Shown in pieces: positions 51,230 to 59,495 of a stretch of DNA of 64,000 bases. How positions within the stretch are numbered: position 1 is the stretch's first letter; every line of letters starts with the position of its first letter. The position numbers and the translations under genes are program-made. Origin of the DNA: Amycolatopsis aidingensis (lineage in GTDB: Bacteria > Actinomycetota > Actinomycetes > Mycobacteriales > Pseudonocardiaceae); contig NZ_CP076538.1 in assembly GCF_018885265.1 (NCBI RefSeq), positions 4,438,001 through 4,502,000 on the forward strand. The letters are read 5' to 3'. The notes below the pieces were generated by a model that worked only from the letters and a program-made list of their open reading frames with translations, made no database searches and was not told where the DNA came from.

Positions 51230-52690
51230 ATGCGGAGCGGCGAGATCACCATCCGACTGGACGGCCACACCCTGCGCTGTGCCGACGTGGCGATGGCCGC
51301 GGCGGCCACCGGACCGGTGGCGCTGGAGATGTCCCCCTACGCACTGCGCACCGCCGAGCAGTCCTGGCGGCTGGCGGAGGACCTCAGCTGCCGTCGCACT
51401 GTCTACGGCCGCACCACCGGGGTGGGCGCCAACAAGGACGACACCGTGCGGGGCGAGGGATCCACCGAGCACGGCCTGCGGCTGCTGCGCAGCCACGCGG
51501 GGGCCGGCGGCGACCGGATGCCGGACGGGCAGGTCACCGCCATGATGCTGATCCGGCTGAACCAGCTGCTCGCCGGGCATTCCGGGATCAGCCCCGCCCT
51601 GATCACAGCGCTGGGCGACGCCTTGCGAGCCGGGTCGCTACCGCTGGTGCACCGGCTCGGCGCGATCGGCACCGGAGACCTCACGCCGCTGGCCGAGACC
51701 GCGCTGGCACTGGCGGGCGAGCACACCTGGCTGCGCAACCCGGTCCCGGCGGTGCCGGTACACGCCGGCGACGCGCTGGCGTTCATGAGCAGTAACGCCG
51801 CCACCCTGGCCGAGGCGACCCTGGCCGCGCTGCGGCTGGACACGCTGACCAAGGCCAGTCACGCGGTGGTCGCACTGTCCTATGTGGCCCTCGGCGGGAA
51901 CCCGGAGGCCTACGCCACGCCGGTGCACGAGGCGCGGCCGCATCCCGGCCAGATCGCGTGCGCCGCGGAGATGCGCAGGATGCTCGGCATGGAGGGCACC
52001 CCCGCACCCGGCCGCCGCATCCAGGATCCCTTCGGCCTGCGCGCCTTCCCCCAGGTGCAGGGGCCCGCGCTGGACTCGGTGCGGTACCTGCGCGAGGTGC
52101 TGGCCGTGGAGATCAACGCGGGCACCGAGAACCCGATGATCTCCACCGCACACGGCGACGCCTACCACCACGCGCATTTCCACACCGCCTACGTGGCCTC
52201 GGCGCTGGACCAGGCCAGAGCCACCGTGCACCAGGTCGCCGAGCTGTCCGCGGCCCGGCTCGGCGACCTGGTCGAACCCGAGTTCACTGGGCTGCGGCCG
52301 TTCCTCGCCGCCGGGCCCGCGGGCAGCTCCGGGGTGATGATCCTGGAGTACGTCGCGCACGACGCCCTCACCGAGCTGCGGCAGGCCGCGCTGCCGGTGA
52401 CCCTGGGCACCGCCGTGGTCTCCCGCGGACTGGAGGACCACGCCAGCTTCTCCACCCAGGCGGCACGGGCGGCCACCGCGGCCTGTGCCGCCTACCAGCA
52501 ACTACTGGCCTGCGAGCTGGTCGCCGCCGTGCGCGCGCTGCGGATGCAGCAGGCGGACCTGGCCGGCCTGCCGGCCGGAACGGCTTATCAGCGGGCGGCG
52601 GAGGTGCTCGACCCGGACCCCGCGGACCGCCCGCTGACCGCCGACATCACCCGCGCCGCCGAGGTGCTGGACAGCCTGGCGACCGTCTAA
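51230..52690 (+). CDS. Aromatic amino acid ammonia-lyase/aminomutase-like enzyme with an atypical MIO triad
   Basis: A 486-residue protein of the HAL/PAL/TAL family. Tyr59 in VYGRTTGVG corresponds to the active-site Tyr of YGxNTGFG. FGLRAFPQVQGP supplies the conserved Arg and Gln, EINAGTENPMIS the conserved Asn, and MSSNAATLAEA another conserved Asn. The cofactor-forming tripeptide, normally Ala-Ser-Gly, is Gly147-Thr148-Gly149 in IGTGDLTPLA. MIO formation from Thr is not established, so activity is uncertain: it may be a lyase, an aminomutase or a different reaction. There is no ribosome-binding site before the ATG; a CATAGT element 8 nt upstream suggests a leaderless message. A repeat element lies downstream. 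Confidence 0.8.
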   Translation: MRSGEITIRLDGHTLRCADVAMAAAATGPVALEMSPYALRTAEQSWRLAEDLSCRRTVYGRTTGVGANKDDTVRGEGSTEHGLRLLRSHAGAGGDRMPDGQVTAMMLIRLNQLLAGHSGISPALITALGDALRAGSLPLVHRLGAIGTGDLTPLAETALALAGEHTWLRNPVPAVPVHAGDALAFMSSNAATLAEATLAALRLDTLTKASHAVVALSYVALGGNPEAYATPVHEARPHPGQIACAAEMRRMLGMEGTPAPGRRIQDPFGLRAFPQVQGPALDSVRYLREVLAVEINAGTENPMISTAHGDAYHHAHFHTAYVASALDQARATVHQVAELSAARLGDLVEPEFTGLRPFLAAGPAGSSGVMILEYVAHDALTELRQAALPVTLGTAVVSRGLEDHASFSTQAARAATAACAAYQQLLACELVAAVRALRMQQADLAGLPAGTAYQRAAEVLDPDPADRPLTADITRAAEVLDSLATV

Positions 52691-52703
52691 TCAGCGCCGA
52701 AGT

Positions 52704-52786
52704 GCCCTGAACGTGGCGTTCGCGACGTCAGACGTCTCAAAAGTGCCGTTCGCGACGTTGAACGTCCGGAAAGCCACGTTCAGGGC
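52704..52786. repeat. 83-bp intergenic repeat element with terminal inverted repeats
   Basis: GCCCTGAACGTGGC (52704-52717) and GCCACGTTCAGGGC (52773-52786) are perfect 14-bp inverted ends. Inside are two direct copies of GTTCGCGACGT-N3-ACGTC starting at 52718 and 52748, 30 bp apart. It fills the gap between convergent stops (52690 and 52817). It looks like a small non-autonomous repeat of the kind scattered between genes in Pseudonocardiaceae, and it may double as a terminator. Confidence 0.7.
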
Positions 52787-52816
52787 TTTACCAGCGGGTG
52801 GCGGGATGAGAGCCGG

Positions 52817-53842
52817 TCAGCCGAAGAAGACCTCGGCCTCGGCGTAGCGCTCCGGCGGCACGGTCTTCAGCTCCGCGGTGGCCTCGGCCAGCTTGACCCG
52901 CACGATGTCGGTGCCGCGCAGCGCCACCATCGTCCCGAAGTCGCCGTCGGCGACGGCGTCCACCGCGTTCAGCCCGAACCGGGTGGCCAGCACCCGGTCG
53001 TAGGCGGTGGGGGTGCCGCCACGCTGGGTGTGCCCGAGCACCACCGCACGGGACTCCTTACCGGTGCGGGCCGCGATCTCGTCGGCCAGCCAGGTGCCGA
53101 CCCCGCCCAGCCGCACGTGCCCGAAGGCGTCCTTCTCGCCGCTGGCCAGCATCTCGGCCCCGCCCTCGGGCAGGGCGCCCTCGGCCACCACGATGATCGG
53201 GGCGTACATCCGCTCGAACCGGCGCTCGACCCACTCGACCACCTGCTCCACGGAGAACGGCCGCTCCGGGACCAGGATGACGTTCGCCCCGCCCGCCAGG
53301 CCGGAGTGCAGCGCGATCCAGCCCGCGTGCCTGCCCATCACTTCGACCACCAGCGCACGGTGATGCGACTCGGCGGTGGTGCGCAACCGGTCGATCGACT
53401 CGGTGGCGATGTGCACCGCGGTGTCGAAGCCGAAGGTGTAGTCCGTGGCGCCGAGGTCGTTGTCGATCGTCTTGGGCACCCCGACCACGCCCACACCATC
53501 GTCGGTCAGCCGCTTGGCCACGCCGAGGGTGTCCTCGCCGCCGATCGCGACCAGCGCGTCGATGCCCTGGTCGGCGAGCACCGACTTGATCTTCTCGACG
53601 CCGCCTTCCTCCTTGTAGGGGTTGGTGCGGGAGGAACCGAGGATGGTGCCGCCCCTGGTCAGCACGTCCTCGACGTCGTCGAGGCCGAGCGGCTTGCCAT
53701 CGCCGGTGAGCGGGCCGCGCCACCCGCTGCGGAAGCCGACGACCTCCCAGTTGTGCACCTCGATGCCCTTACGGACCACGGCGCGGATCACCGCGTTCAG
53801 CCCCGGGCAGTCGCCGCCGCCGGTCAGTACACCGACTCGCAT
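52817..53842 (-). CDS. pfp: 6-phosphofructokinase with pyrophosphate-type active-site residues
   Basis: A 341-residue PfkA-family enzyme beginning MRVGVLTGGGDCPGLNA. The active-site loop reads GGEDT with Asp104, and PKTIDND has Lys124. In ATP-dependent enzymes these positions are Gly104 and Gly124; Asp104 with Lys124 is the pattern of pyrophosphate-dependent phosphofructokinases, including that described from Amycolatopsis methanolica. VEVMGRHAGW and GHTQRGGTP are the sugar-binding segments. It would interconvert fructose-6-phosphate and fructose-1,6-bisphosphate reversibly with PPi. It is divergent from the DAHP synthase, which uses the glycolytic product PEP. Confidence 0.88.
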   Translation of the reverse strand: MRVGVLTGGGDCPGLNAVIRAVVRKGIEVHNWEVVGFRSGWRGPLTGDGKPLGLDDVEDVLTRGGTILGSSRTNPYKEEGGVEKIKSVLADQGIDALVAIGGEDTLGVAKRLTDDGVGVVGVPKTIDNDLGATDYTFGFDTAVHIATESIDRLRTTAESHHRALVVEVMGRHAGWIALHSGLAGGANVILVPERPFSVEQVVEWVERRFERMYAPIIVVAEGALPEGGAEMLASGEKDAFGHVRLGGVGTWLADEIAARTGKESRAVVLGHTQRGGTPTAYDRVLATRFGLNAVDAVADGDFGTMVALRGTDIVRVKLAEATAELKTVPPERYAEAEVFFG

Positions 53843-53954
53843 CTATTCAGACCTCCGCTCGCGCTGGATCTACGTCACACTGTCGTCTCGTCTCCCGGGT
53901 GCAACCCTAGCCGTAGTGATACTTGATCGGTGCAGCCGCCAGCAACGAACCTGC

Positions 53955-53960
53955 TACAGT
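53955..53960 (+). promoter_or_regulatory. Candidate -10 element for the DAHP synthase leader
   Basis: TACAGT fits the actinobacterial TANNNT -10 pattern and lies 7 nt before the leader-peptide ATG (53968). Transcription would begin at or next to that ATG, giving a leaderless leader-peptide message. No convincing -35 box is seen. Confidence 0.45.
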
Positions 53961-53967
53961 GATCGGC

Positions 53968-54033
53968 ATGCAGCGTTATTTCTGGTTTGGCGGGCCGGCC
54001 CGGGGTGGGCCAGCCGGCGAGACCATGCGCTGA
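53968..54033 (+). CDS. Aromatic-rich leader peptide upstream of DAHP synthase
   Basis: A 21-codon open frame starting MQRYFWFGG and ending GETMR before TGA (54031-54033). Residues 4-7 are Tyr-Phe-Trp-Phe, so translation would slow when any aromatic aminoacyl-tRNA is scarce. It lies 80 nt upstream of the DAHP synthase GTG and is followed by a strong stem-loop. This is the structure of a transcription or translation attenuator. The rest of the peptide is Gly/Pro/Ala-rich. A short frame can arise by chance, but four aromatic residues in a row in this position are unlikely. Confidence 0.75.
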   Translation: MQRYFWFGGPARGGPAGETMR

Positions 54034-54040
54034 CGACCTC

Positions 54041-54080
54041 CACCCACGAGCCGGATGACGACGGACCGGCTCGGCGGGTG
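54041..54080 (+). promoter_or_regulatory. Attenuator-type stem-loop of the DAHP synthase leader
   Basis: CGAGCCGG (54047-54054) pairs with CCGGCTCG (54066-54073), extended by CACCC (54041-54045) with GGGTG (54076-54080), around an 11-nt loop. It starts 8 nt after the leader stop. The segment GGGTGG within the leader frame (54004-54009) could pair with CCACCC (54040-54045), which would compete with the base of this stem. It lacks a U-tract, so attenuation may be Rho-dependent or act on translation. Confidence 0.6.
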
Positions 54081-54113
54081 ACGGCGGGGCGGTCCGTGGA
54101 AAGGACCACACCC

Positions 54114-55238
54114 GTGACCTCGCATGCAGCGCCGCTCACCGCAGGACCAGGCGAAGCGCCAACCGATCTGCGGTACGGCCTGGACAACCAGCGGACCACC
54201 GGGATCAGCCCGCTGCTGTCCCCCGCACTGCTGCGCCAGGAACACCCGATGGACGTGGCGATGGCCAAGACCGTCGCGCAGGGCCGGGCGGACACGATCG
54301 ACATCCTGAACGGGCGGGACGACCGCCTGCTCGTCGTGGTCGGCCCGTGCTCGGTGCACGACCCGGCCGCCGCGCTGGACTACGCCCGGCGGCTGGCCGA
54401 GCAGGCCGCCCGGCACCGCGACCAGCTACATGTGGTGATGCGGGTGTACTTCGAGAAGCCGCGCACCACCCTCGGCTGGAAGGGCCTGATCAACGACCCC
54501 GACCTGGACGGCGGCTTCGCGGTGAACAAGGGACTGCGGCTGGCCAGGCGGCTGTTGCTGGACATCCTGGCGCTCGGCCTTCCGGTGGGCTGCGAGTTCC
54601 TGGACCCGATCACCCCGCAGTACATCTCCGACGCCGTGACCTGGGGCTCGATCGGCGCGCGTACCGCGGCCAGCCAGGTGCACCGGCAGCTGTGCAGCGC
54701 GCTGTCGATGCCGGTGGGGATCAAGAACTCCACCGAGGGCGATATCGGGGTCGCGGTGGACGCCACCCGCGCCGCGGCTGCCAGCCACGTGTTCCCCGGC
54801 ATCAACGCCGACGGGCTGGCCGCGCTGCTGACCACCGCGGGCAACCCGGACTGCCACGTCATCCTGCGCGGCGGCGCCACCGGACCGAACTACGACCGCG
54901 AGTCGGTGGCGGACACGCTGGCCAGGCTGCGCGCAGCGGGCCTGCCGGAGCGGGTGCTGGTGGACGCCAGCCACGGCAACAGCGGTAAGGACCACCATCG
55001 GCAGGCCGAGGTCCTCGGCGAGCTGGCCGGCCGGATCGGCGGCGGTGAGCCGATCACCGGCCTGATGCTGGAGAGCTTCCTCACTCCGGGCAGGCAGGAG
55101 CTACGCCTCGGGCACGCGGCCGAGCTGGCCTACGGGCAGAGCATCACCGATGCCTGCATGGACTGGCCCACCACCGCCGACCTGCTCACCCAGCTGGCCA
55201 CCGCCACCGCGCACCGTCGCCGGGGCCGCGGCTCGTAG
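54114..55238 (+). CDS. Class I 3-deoxy-7-phosphoheptulonate (DAHP) synthase
   Basis: A 374-residue class I (AroG/AroF-type) enzyme. It has VVVGPCSVHDP (~residue 75), RVYFEKPRTTLGWKGLI (~105), GCEFLDPITPQY, GIKNSTEGD and DASHGNSGKDHHRQ, all standard. It condenses PEP and erythrose-4-phosphate, the entry to the shikimate pathway. Most actinobacterial housekeeping DAHP synthases are class II, so a class I enzyme may be a second isozyme serving Tyr or Phe needs or secondary metabolism. The GTG at 54114 follows AAAGGA by 9 nt. An aromatic-rich leader peptide and stem-loop precede it. Confidence 0.9.
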   Translation: MTSHAAPLTAGPGEAPTDLRYGLDNQRTTGISPLLSPALLRQEHPMDVAMAKTVAQGRADTIDILNGRDDRLLVVVGPCSVHDPAAALDYARRLAEQAARHRDQLHVVMRVYFEKPRTTLGWKGLINDPDLDGGFAVNKGLRLARRLLLDILALGLPVGCEFLDPITPQYISDAVTWGSIGARTAASQVHRQLCSALSMPVGIKNSTEGDIGVAVDATRAAAASHVFPGINADGLAALLTTAGNPDCHVILRGGATGPNYDRESVADTLARLRAAGLPERVLVDASHGNSGKDHHRQAEVLGELAGRIGGGEPITGLMLESFLTPGRQELRLGHAAELAYGQSITDACMDWPTTADLLTQLATATAHRRRGRGS

Positions 55239-55247
55239 GGTGGCGGC

Positions 55248-56072
55248 ATGGACAGTGTGCGGTTGATCGAGGAATGGCCGGTGGACAACGCGGCGGCTGC
55301 GGTCGTCGGCGCGGACGGGACGGTGCTCGCCGCGCATGGCGACGGCGGCCGCGCCTACCAGCTGGCCTCGGTCACCAAACCGCTCACCGCCTACGCCGCG
55401 CTGATCGCCGTCGAGGAGGGCGTGGTCGAGCTGGACACCCCGGCCGGCCCGGAGGGTGCGACCATCCGCCACCTGCTGGCGCACACCTCCGGGCTCGGCT
55501 TCGACGAGCACCGGGTGCTGGCCCAGCCCGGCACCCGCAGGCTCTACTCGAACGCGGGTTTCGAGCAGCTGGCCGACGCGCTGACCAAGCATTCCGGGAT
55601 CCCCTTCCCTGCTTACCAGCGGGAGGCCCTGTTCGACCCGCTGGGCATGACGGCCACCACTCAGGACGGTTCGCCCGCGGCCGGGGCCGTGTCCACCCTG
55701 GACGACCTGGTCCGCTTCGCAGCCGAGCTGCAACGGCCGACACTGCTCGACCCCGGCACCCTCGCCACCGCGACCTCGGTCGCCTTCGCGGGGCTGAACG
55801 GGGTGCTGCCCGGGTTCGGTCACCAGAAGCCGAACGACTGGGGACTCGGCTTCGAGCTCCGCGACCACAAGGACCCGCACTGGACCGGCACGCACAGCTC
55901 CGCGCGCACCTTCGGGCACTTCGGGCAGTCCGGCACCTTCCTGTGGGTCGATCCCGAAGCCGGAGCGGCGGGCGCCGCCTGCGTCGTACTCACCGACCGC
56001 GCCTTCGGCCCCTGGGCCGCCGAGGTCTGGCCCCGGTTCACCGACGCCGTACTGGCCGAGCTGCCCCGCTGA
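55248..56072 (+). CDS. Serine hydrolase of the beta-lactamase/DD-peptidase (S12) family
   Basis: A 274-residue class C beta-lactamase-like protein. SVTK near residue 42 is the SxxK motif, YSN near residue 104 the YxN motif and HFG near residue 224 stands at the KTG/HxG position. LLAHTSGL is another family hallmark. No signal peptide is evident, so it is probably a cytoplasmic esterase or amidase rather than a wall enzyme; the substrate is unknown. It lies 9 nt after the DAHP synthase stop, so it may share that transcript. Confidence 0.84.
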   Translation: MDSVRLIEEWPVDNAAAAVVGADGTVLAAHGDGGRAYQLASVTKPLTAYAALIAVEEGVVELDTPAGPEGATIRHLLAHTSGLGFDEHRVLAQPGTRRLYSNAGFEQLADALTKHSGIPFPAYQREALFDPLGMTATTQDGSPAAGAVSTLDDLVRFAAELQRPTLLDPGTLATATSVAFAGLNGVLPGFGHQKPNDWGLGFELRDHKDPHWTGTHSSARTFGHFGQSGTFLWVDPEAGAAGAACVVLTDRAFGPWAAEVWPRFTDAVLAELPR

Positions 56073-56075
56073 CCC

Positions 56076-57020
56076 TCAGGGTTCGAGCTGGCGGATGGGG
56101 GTGCCTGCCTGGTAGGCGGCGATGTCCTGCACGGCGTCGCGGTAGAACACCTGGTAGACCTCGCGGGTCACGTAGCCGATATGCGGGGTCAGCACGGTGT
56201 TCGGCAGTGCGCGCAGCGGGTGGTCGGACGGCAGTGGCTCGGTGTCGTAGACGTCCAGTGCCGCCCCGCCGATCCGGCCCGCACGCAGGGCCTCGATCAG
56301 GGCCTCCTCCCGCACGATCGGGCCACGCGAGGTGTTCACCAGCCACGCCGTGGGCTTCATCGCGGCCAGTTCCGCTGCACCGACCAAACCACGGGTGCGA
56401 TCGCTGAGCACGAGATGGATGGAGAGCACATCGCTGCGCTCGAACAGCTCCTCCCTGCCCACGGCGGTGACCCCCTGCCCGGCGGCGTGCTCGGCGGTGA
56501 GGTTCTGGCTCCAGGCGATGACCTCCATCCCGAACGCCGCCCCCACGGCGGCCACCCTTGACCCCAGCCTGCCGAGGCCGAGCAGGCCGAGCGTCCTGCC
56601 GTGCAGGCCCGAACCGAGGCCGAGCTGCCAGCCGCCGTCCCGCATCGACCTTTCCTCGCGCGGCAGGTTACGCATCGCCGCCAGGATCAGCGCCCAGGTG
56701 TGCTCGGCCGTGGGTTCCGGCAGGTATCCGGTGCCGCACACCAGGATCCCGCGTTCCCGCGCCGCGGCGATGTCGATCGCCGCGTTCCTGCGGCCGGTGC
56801 TGACCAGTAATCGCAGGTCGGGCAGGCGGTCCAGCAGCTCGGCTGGAAACGGGGTGCGCTCGCGCATCGCGACCACCACCTCGGCCCCGGCGAGCCTGCG
56901 GACCAGCTCGTCGCGGTCGGGGATGTACTCGTTGCACACCTCGATCTCCGCGCCGAGTGAGTCCCAGTCGGCAAAGCCGAGCGCGACGTTCTGGTAGTCG
57001 TCGAGAATCGCGATCTTCAT
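56076..57020 (-). CDS. D-2-hydroxyacid dehydrogenase
   Basis: A 314-residue NAD-dependent dehydrogenase beginning MKIAILDDYQNVAL. It has LGLLGLGRLGSRVA (Rossmann loop, ~148-161), VNTSRGPIV with the substrate Arg region, GGAALDVYDTEPLP with the catalytic Glu and TPHIGYVT with the catalytic His. The MKIAILDDYQ start is typical of a subgroup annotated as phosphoglycerate dehydrogenase-like, but no ACT domain is present, so SerA activity is not supported. It follows aroE by 10 nt in the same direction. Confidence 0.85.
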   Translation of the reverse strand: MKIAILDDYQNVALGFADWDSLGAEIEVCNEYIPDRDELVRRLAGAEVVVAMRERTPFPAELLDRLPDLRLLVSTGRRNAAIDIAAARERGILVCGTGYLPEPTAEHTWALILAAMRNLPREERSMRDGGWQLGLGSGLHGRTLGLLGLGRLGSRVAAVGAAFGMEVIAWSQNLTAEHAAGQGVTAVGREELFERSDVLSIHLVLSDRTRGLVGAAELAAMKPTAWLVNTSRGPIVREEALIEALRAGRIGGAALDVYDTEPLPSDHPLRALPNTVLTPHIGYVTREVYQVFYRDAVQDIAAYQAGTPIRQLEP

Positions 57021-57030
57021 GCCACTCACG

Positions 57031-57882
57031 CTAGACCGGTAGGGGCAGGATGCCACCGGTGGCCGCACGCAGTGCGTCCCGCATCGCCTCGCGCGGCGCC
57101 GGCAGGCCGGTGAACAGCTCGACCTGCCCGAAGGCCTGGTGCAGCAGCATGTCCAGCCCGGTGGCCAGTGCTCCGCCCGCATCGGCCACCGCTTCGGCCA
57201 GCGGGGTGGGCCACGGGTGGTAGATCACGTCCAGCAGGCAGCGGGCCGCGGCCAGCTCGGCCCGGTGCGGGGCCAGCGCCTCGGCCGGGACGGTGCTCAC
57301 CACCAGCGGCGCCGAGGCCAGCTCCGCGAAGTCCACATCGGACCACCGGCTCACCTCTACGGCGAGCCCGGCCCGGCGGGCCGCCGCCGCGGTCTCCTCG
57401 GCGCGGGCGGGCTCGCGCACCACCAGCCGCACCCCGGGCAGGCCCAGCTCGGCGCAGGCGACCACCGCCGCCGCGGCGGTACCGCCCGCGCCCAGCACCA
57501 CCCCGGGCCGATCGCCGCCGTCCGCCCGGTAGCCACCCGCCGCGCGCAGGGCTCCGGTCACGCCCTCGATATCCGTGCAGTCCGCGAGCCAGCCGCCGTC
57601 CCGGCGCACCAGGGTGTTCGCCGCACCGACCGCCCGCGCCCGCGGGGTGGCCTCGGTGGCGAACTCCAGTGCGGCCCGCTTACCCGGCATGGTCACCGAA
57701 AGACCGACCCATTCCGCACCGAGCCCGGAGACCAGCCCGGGCAGCCCCTCGGCGTCCACCTCGATCCGCTGGTAGCTCCAGCCCGCCAGGCCGAGCGCGC
57801 GGTACGCGGCGCCGTGCAGCACCGGCGACAGCGAATGCCGCACCGGCTTGCCCAGCACGGCGGCCGACCGGTCGGCCGCCAT
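57031..57882 (-). CDS. aroE: Shikimate dehydrogenase
   Basis: A 283-residue AroE. It has HSLSPVLHGAAYRALG (shikimate-binding Ser residues), VTMPGKRAAL with the catalytic Lys, GAANTLVRR, TDIEGV, and GAGGTAAAAV for NADP. It reduces 3-dehydroshikimate to shikimate. The start shares one base with the mltG stop (TGATG), and it is part of the alaS-ruvX-mltG-aroE block conserved in actinobacteria. The usual downstream aroC/aroK/aroB genes are replaced by a D-2-hydroxyacid dehydrogenase here. Confidence 0.92.
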   Translation of the reverse strand: MAADRSAAVLGKPVRHSLSPVLHGAAYRALGLAGWSYQRIEVDAEGLPGLVSGLGAEWVGLSVTMPGKRAALEFATEATPRARAVGAANTLVRRDGGWLADCTDIEGVTGALRAAGGYRADGGDRPGVVLGAGGTAAAAVVACAELGLPGVRLVVREPARAEETAAAARRAGLAVEVSRWSDVDFAELASAPLVVSTVPAEALAPHRAELAAARCLLDVIYHPWPTPLAEAVADAGGALATGLDMLLHQAFGQVELFTGLPAPREAMRDALRAATGGILPLPV

Positions 57883-59495
57883 CAGAAAACCCCGCGGGAC
57901 TGCGCGTCCTCGACGTTCCTGCGGTGCTCATCGTAGGTTTCGGAGAAGCAGGACAGCCCGTTCTTCTCGCATTTGACGAAGAACAGCCAGTCGCCTTCGG
58001 CAGGCTCCTCGGCCGCCTCGATGGCCTGCTCACTCGGCGCGCCGATCGGCGTCGGTGGCAGCCCGGTGTTCTGGTAGGTGTTGTACGGACCGGGCCGCTG
58101 CCGGTCCGCAGGGTCGGTGCGGATCACCGGTTCGTCCAGCGGGTAGTTGACGGTGGAGTCCATCTCCAGCCGCATGCCCTCGTCGAGCCGGTTGTAGATG
58201 ACCCTGGACACCTTCTCGAAGTCCTGCTTCACCGCTTCCCGTTCGATCACCGAGGCGATGATCAGGACCTCGTACGGGGTCTTACCGGTCGGTTCGGCAT
58301 CGTCCGGCAGCCCGGCCGCCCGCAGCCGCGAGGCGGACTTCTGCAGCACCATGCCGAGTAGCTCGTTCGCGTCCGCTCCCGGCCGCACGTCGTACACCCC
58401 GGGCACGATCAGGCCCTCGATCCTGCGGTAGTCGTCGACCTCCGCCACCGCCTCGGCGGCCCACGGCGGCGCGCCGAGCGCGGCGAGGTCGGCGGTCTTG
58501 GCCGCCTCGCGCAGCTGTTCCACCGGAACGCAGGTGCTGGTGCCGTTCAGGTCCGCACAGGATGCCTTGGACAGCAGGGACAGCACCCCGTCGGTGACCT
58601 TGTCGTCCGGCTGCACGGTGTCGTCCAGCTCGGTGCCGCCGCGGATCTCCAGCTGCCCCACCCGCGCCCGCGGGCTCACCAGCTGCTCCACCGCGCTGGA
58701 GCCGGACATCCTGGTCTTCATCACGTAGTAGCCGGGCTGCACGCTGAGCACCCGGCTGTCGCCCTCGCTCGCCTCGACGAACGCCTTGGCGCTGGCGACC
58801 ACGTCGTTCTCCTCGAGCTTGCCCGCGATCGAGGAGGTGGTGTCGCCATCGGCGACCTGCACCAGCACATCGGACTCGCCACTGCCCTCGTAGTCCTCGT
58901 ACCCGAAGCCGAGCAGCTCCCGCGCGCCGAACCAGGCTGCCCCGGCGAGCAGCACGATCACCGCGATGGCGCCGATCCAGCCGAGCGCCCGCTTTCCACG
59001 CCCACCGCGGCCGCGCCGCGGCGGATCGTCCCGCTCGTCGTCGAAGTACTCCGGCTCGGCCCGGTCCTCGTCCTCGTAGTCCTCGTCCTCGTAGCCGTCC
59101 TCGTAGTCGGCGTGGTCTTCGTAGTCCTCGTCGTCGTACTCGTCGTACTCGTAGTACTCGTCCTCGTACGGATCCCGAGGATCCCGCGGGTCCTGGTCGA
59201 ACCGCTCCGGGCCGAGGTGCAGCACCTCGGTGGGGCGCTCGTCCGGCGGCGGCCCCTCCACGTACCGCCTGCGGCGCCCACCGCGCGGCTGCTGCGGGTC
59301 CGGGGGTGGTGGGACATCGCCGGGCGGCCCGCTCAGCTCACCACGGTGCCTGCTGAACTCCTCCGGCGCGGGCTGCCTGCGCGGCCGGGGCGGCGCGGGC
59401 CGCGGGGGCGCGCCCTCCGCGGGCAACGGGCGCTGCGGTGGCCTGCGCCGCCGCCCGCCGTCGGCGGGACCGTGCGGGCTACCGGGGCCGGTCAC
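57882..59495 (-). CDS. mltG: Endolytic murein transglycosylase MltG
   Basis: A 537-residue membrane protein. A cytoplasmic Pro/Arg-rich region (1-100) is followed by a dense Asp/Glu/Tyr stretch at ~110-157, one transmembrane helix at ~171-189, a LysM-like segment and the YceG domain. [13 protein letters not shown] carries the catalytic Glu, and [18 protein letters not shown] and [17 protein letters not shown] are family hallmarks (quoted in part). MltG cuts nascent glycan strands and sets their length. GTG start overlapping the ruvX stop. The acidic, tyrosine-rich N-terminus is longer than in most bacteria. Confidence 0.92.
   Translation of the reverse strand: MTGPGSPHGPADGGRRRRPPQRPLPAEGAPPRPAPPRPRRQPAPEEFSRHRGELSGPPGDVPPPPDPQQPRGGRRRRYVEGPPPDERPTEVLHLGPERFDQDPRDPRDPYEDEYYEYDEYDDEDYEDHADYEDGYEDEDYEDEDRAEPEYFDDERDDPPRRGRGGRGKRALGWIGAIAVIVLLAGAAWFGARELLGFGYEDYEGSGESDVLVQVADGDTTSSIAGKLEENDVVASAKAFVEASEGDSRVLSVQPGYYVMKTRMSGSSAVEQLVSPRARVGQLEIRGGTELDDTVQPDDKVTDGVLSLLSKASCADLNGTSTCVPVEQLREAAKTADLAALGAPPWAAEAVAEVDDYRRIEGLIVPGVYDVRPGADANELLGMVLQKSASRLRAAGLPDDAEPTGKTPYEVLIIASVIEREAVKQDFEKVSRVIYNRLDEGMRLEMDSTVNYPLDEPVIRTDPADRQRPGPYNTYQNTGLPPTPIGAPSEQAIEAAEEPAEGDWLFFVKCEKNGLSCFSETYDEHRRNVEDAQSRGVF

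Noticed and set aside
56076..57020. Phosphoglycerate dehydrogenase SerA
   Set aside because: Only 314 residues with no ACT or intervening regulatory domain, and located away from serine genes; general D-2-hydroxyacid dehydrogenase is safer.
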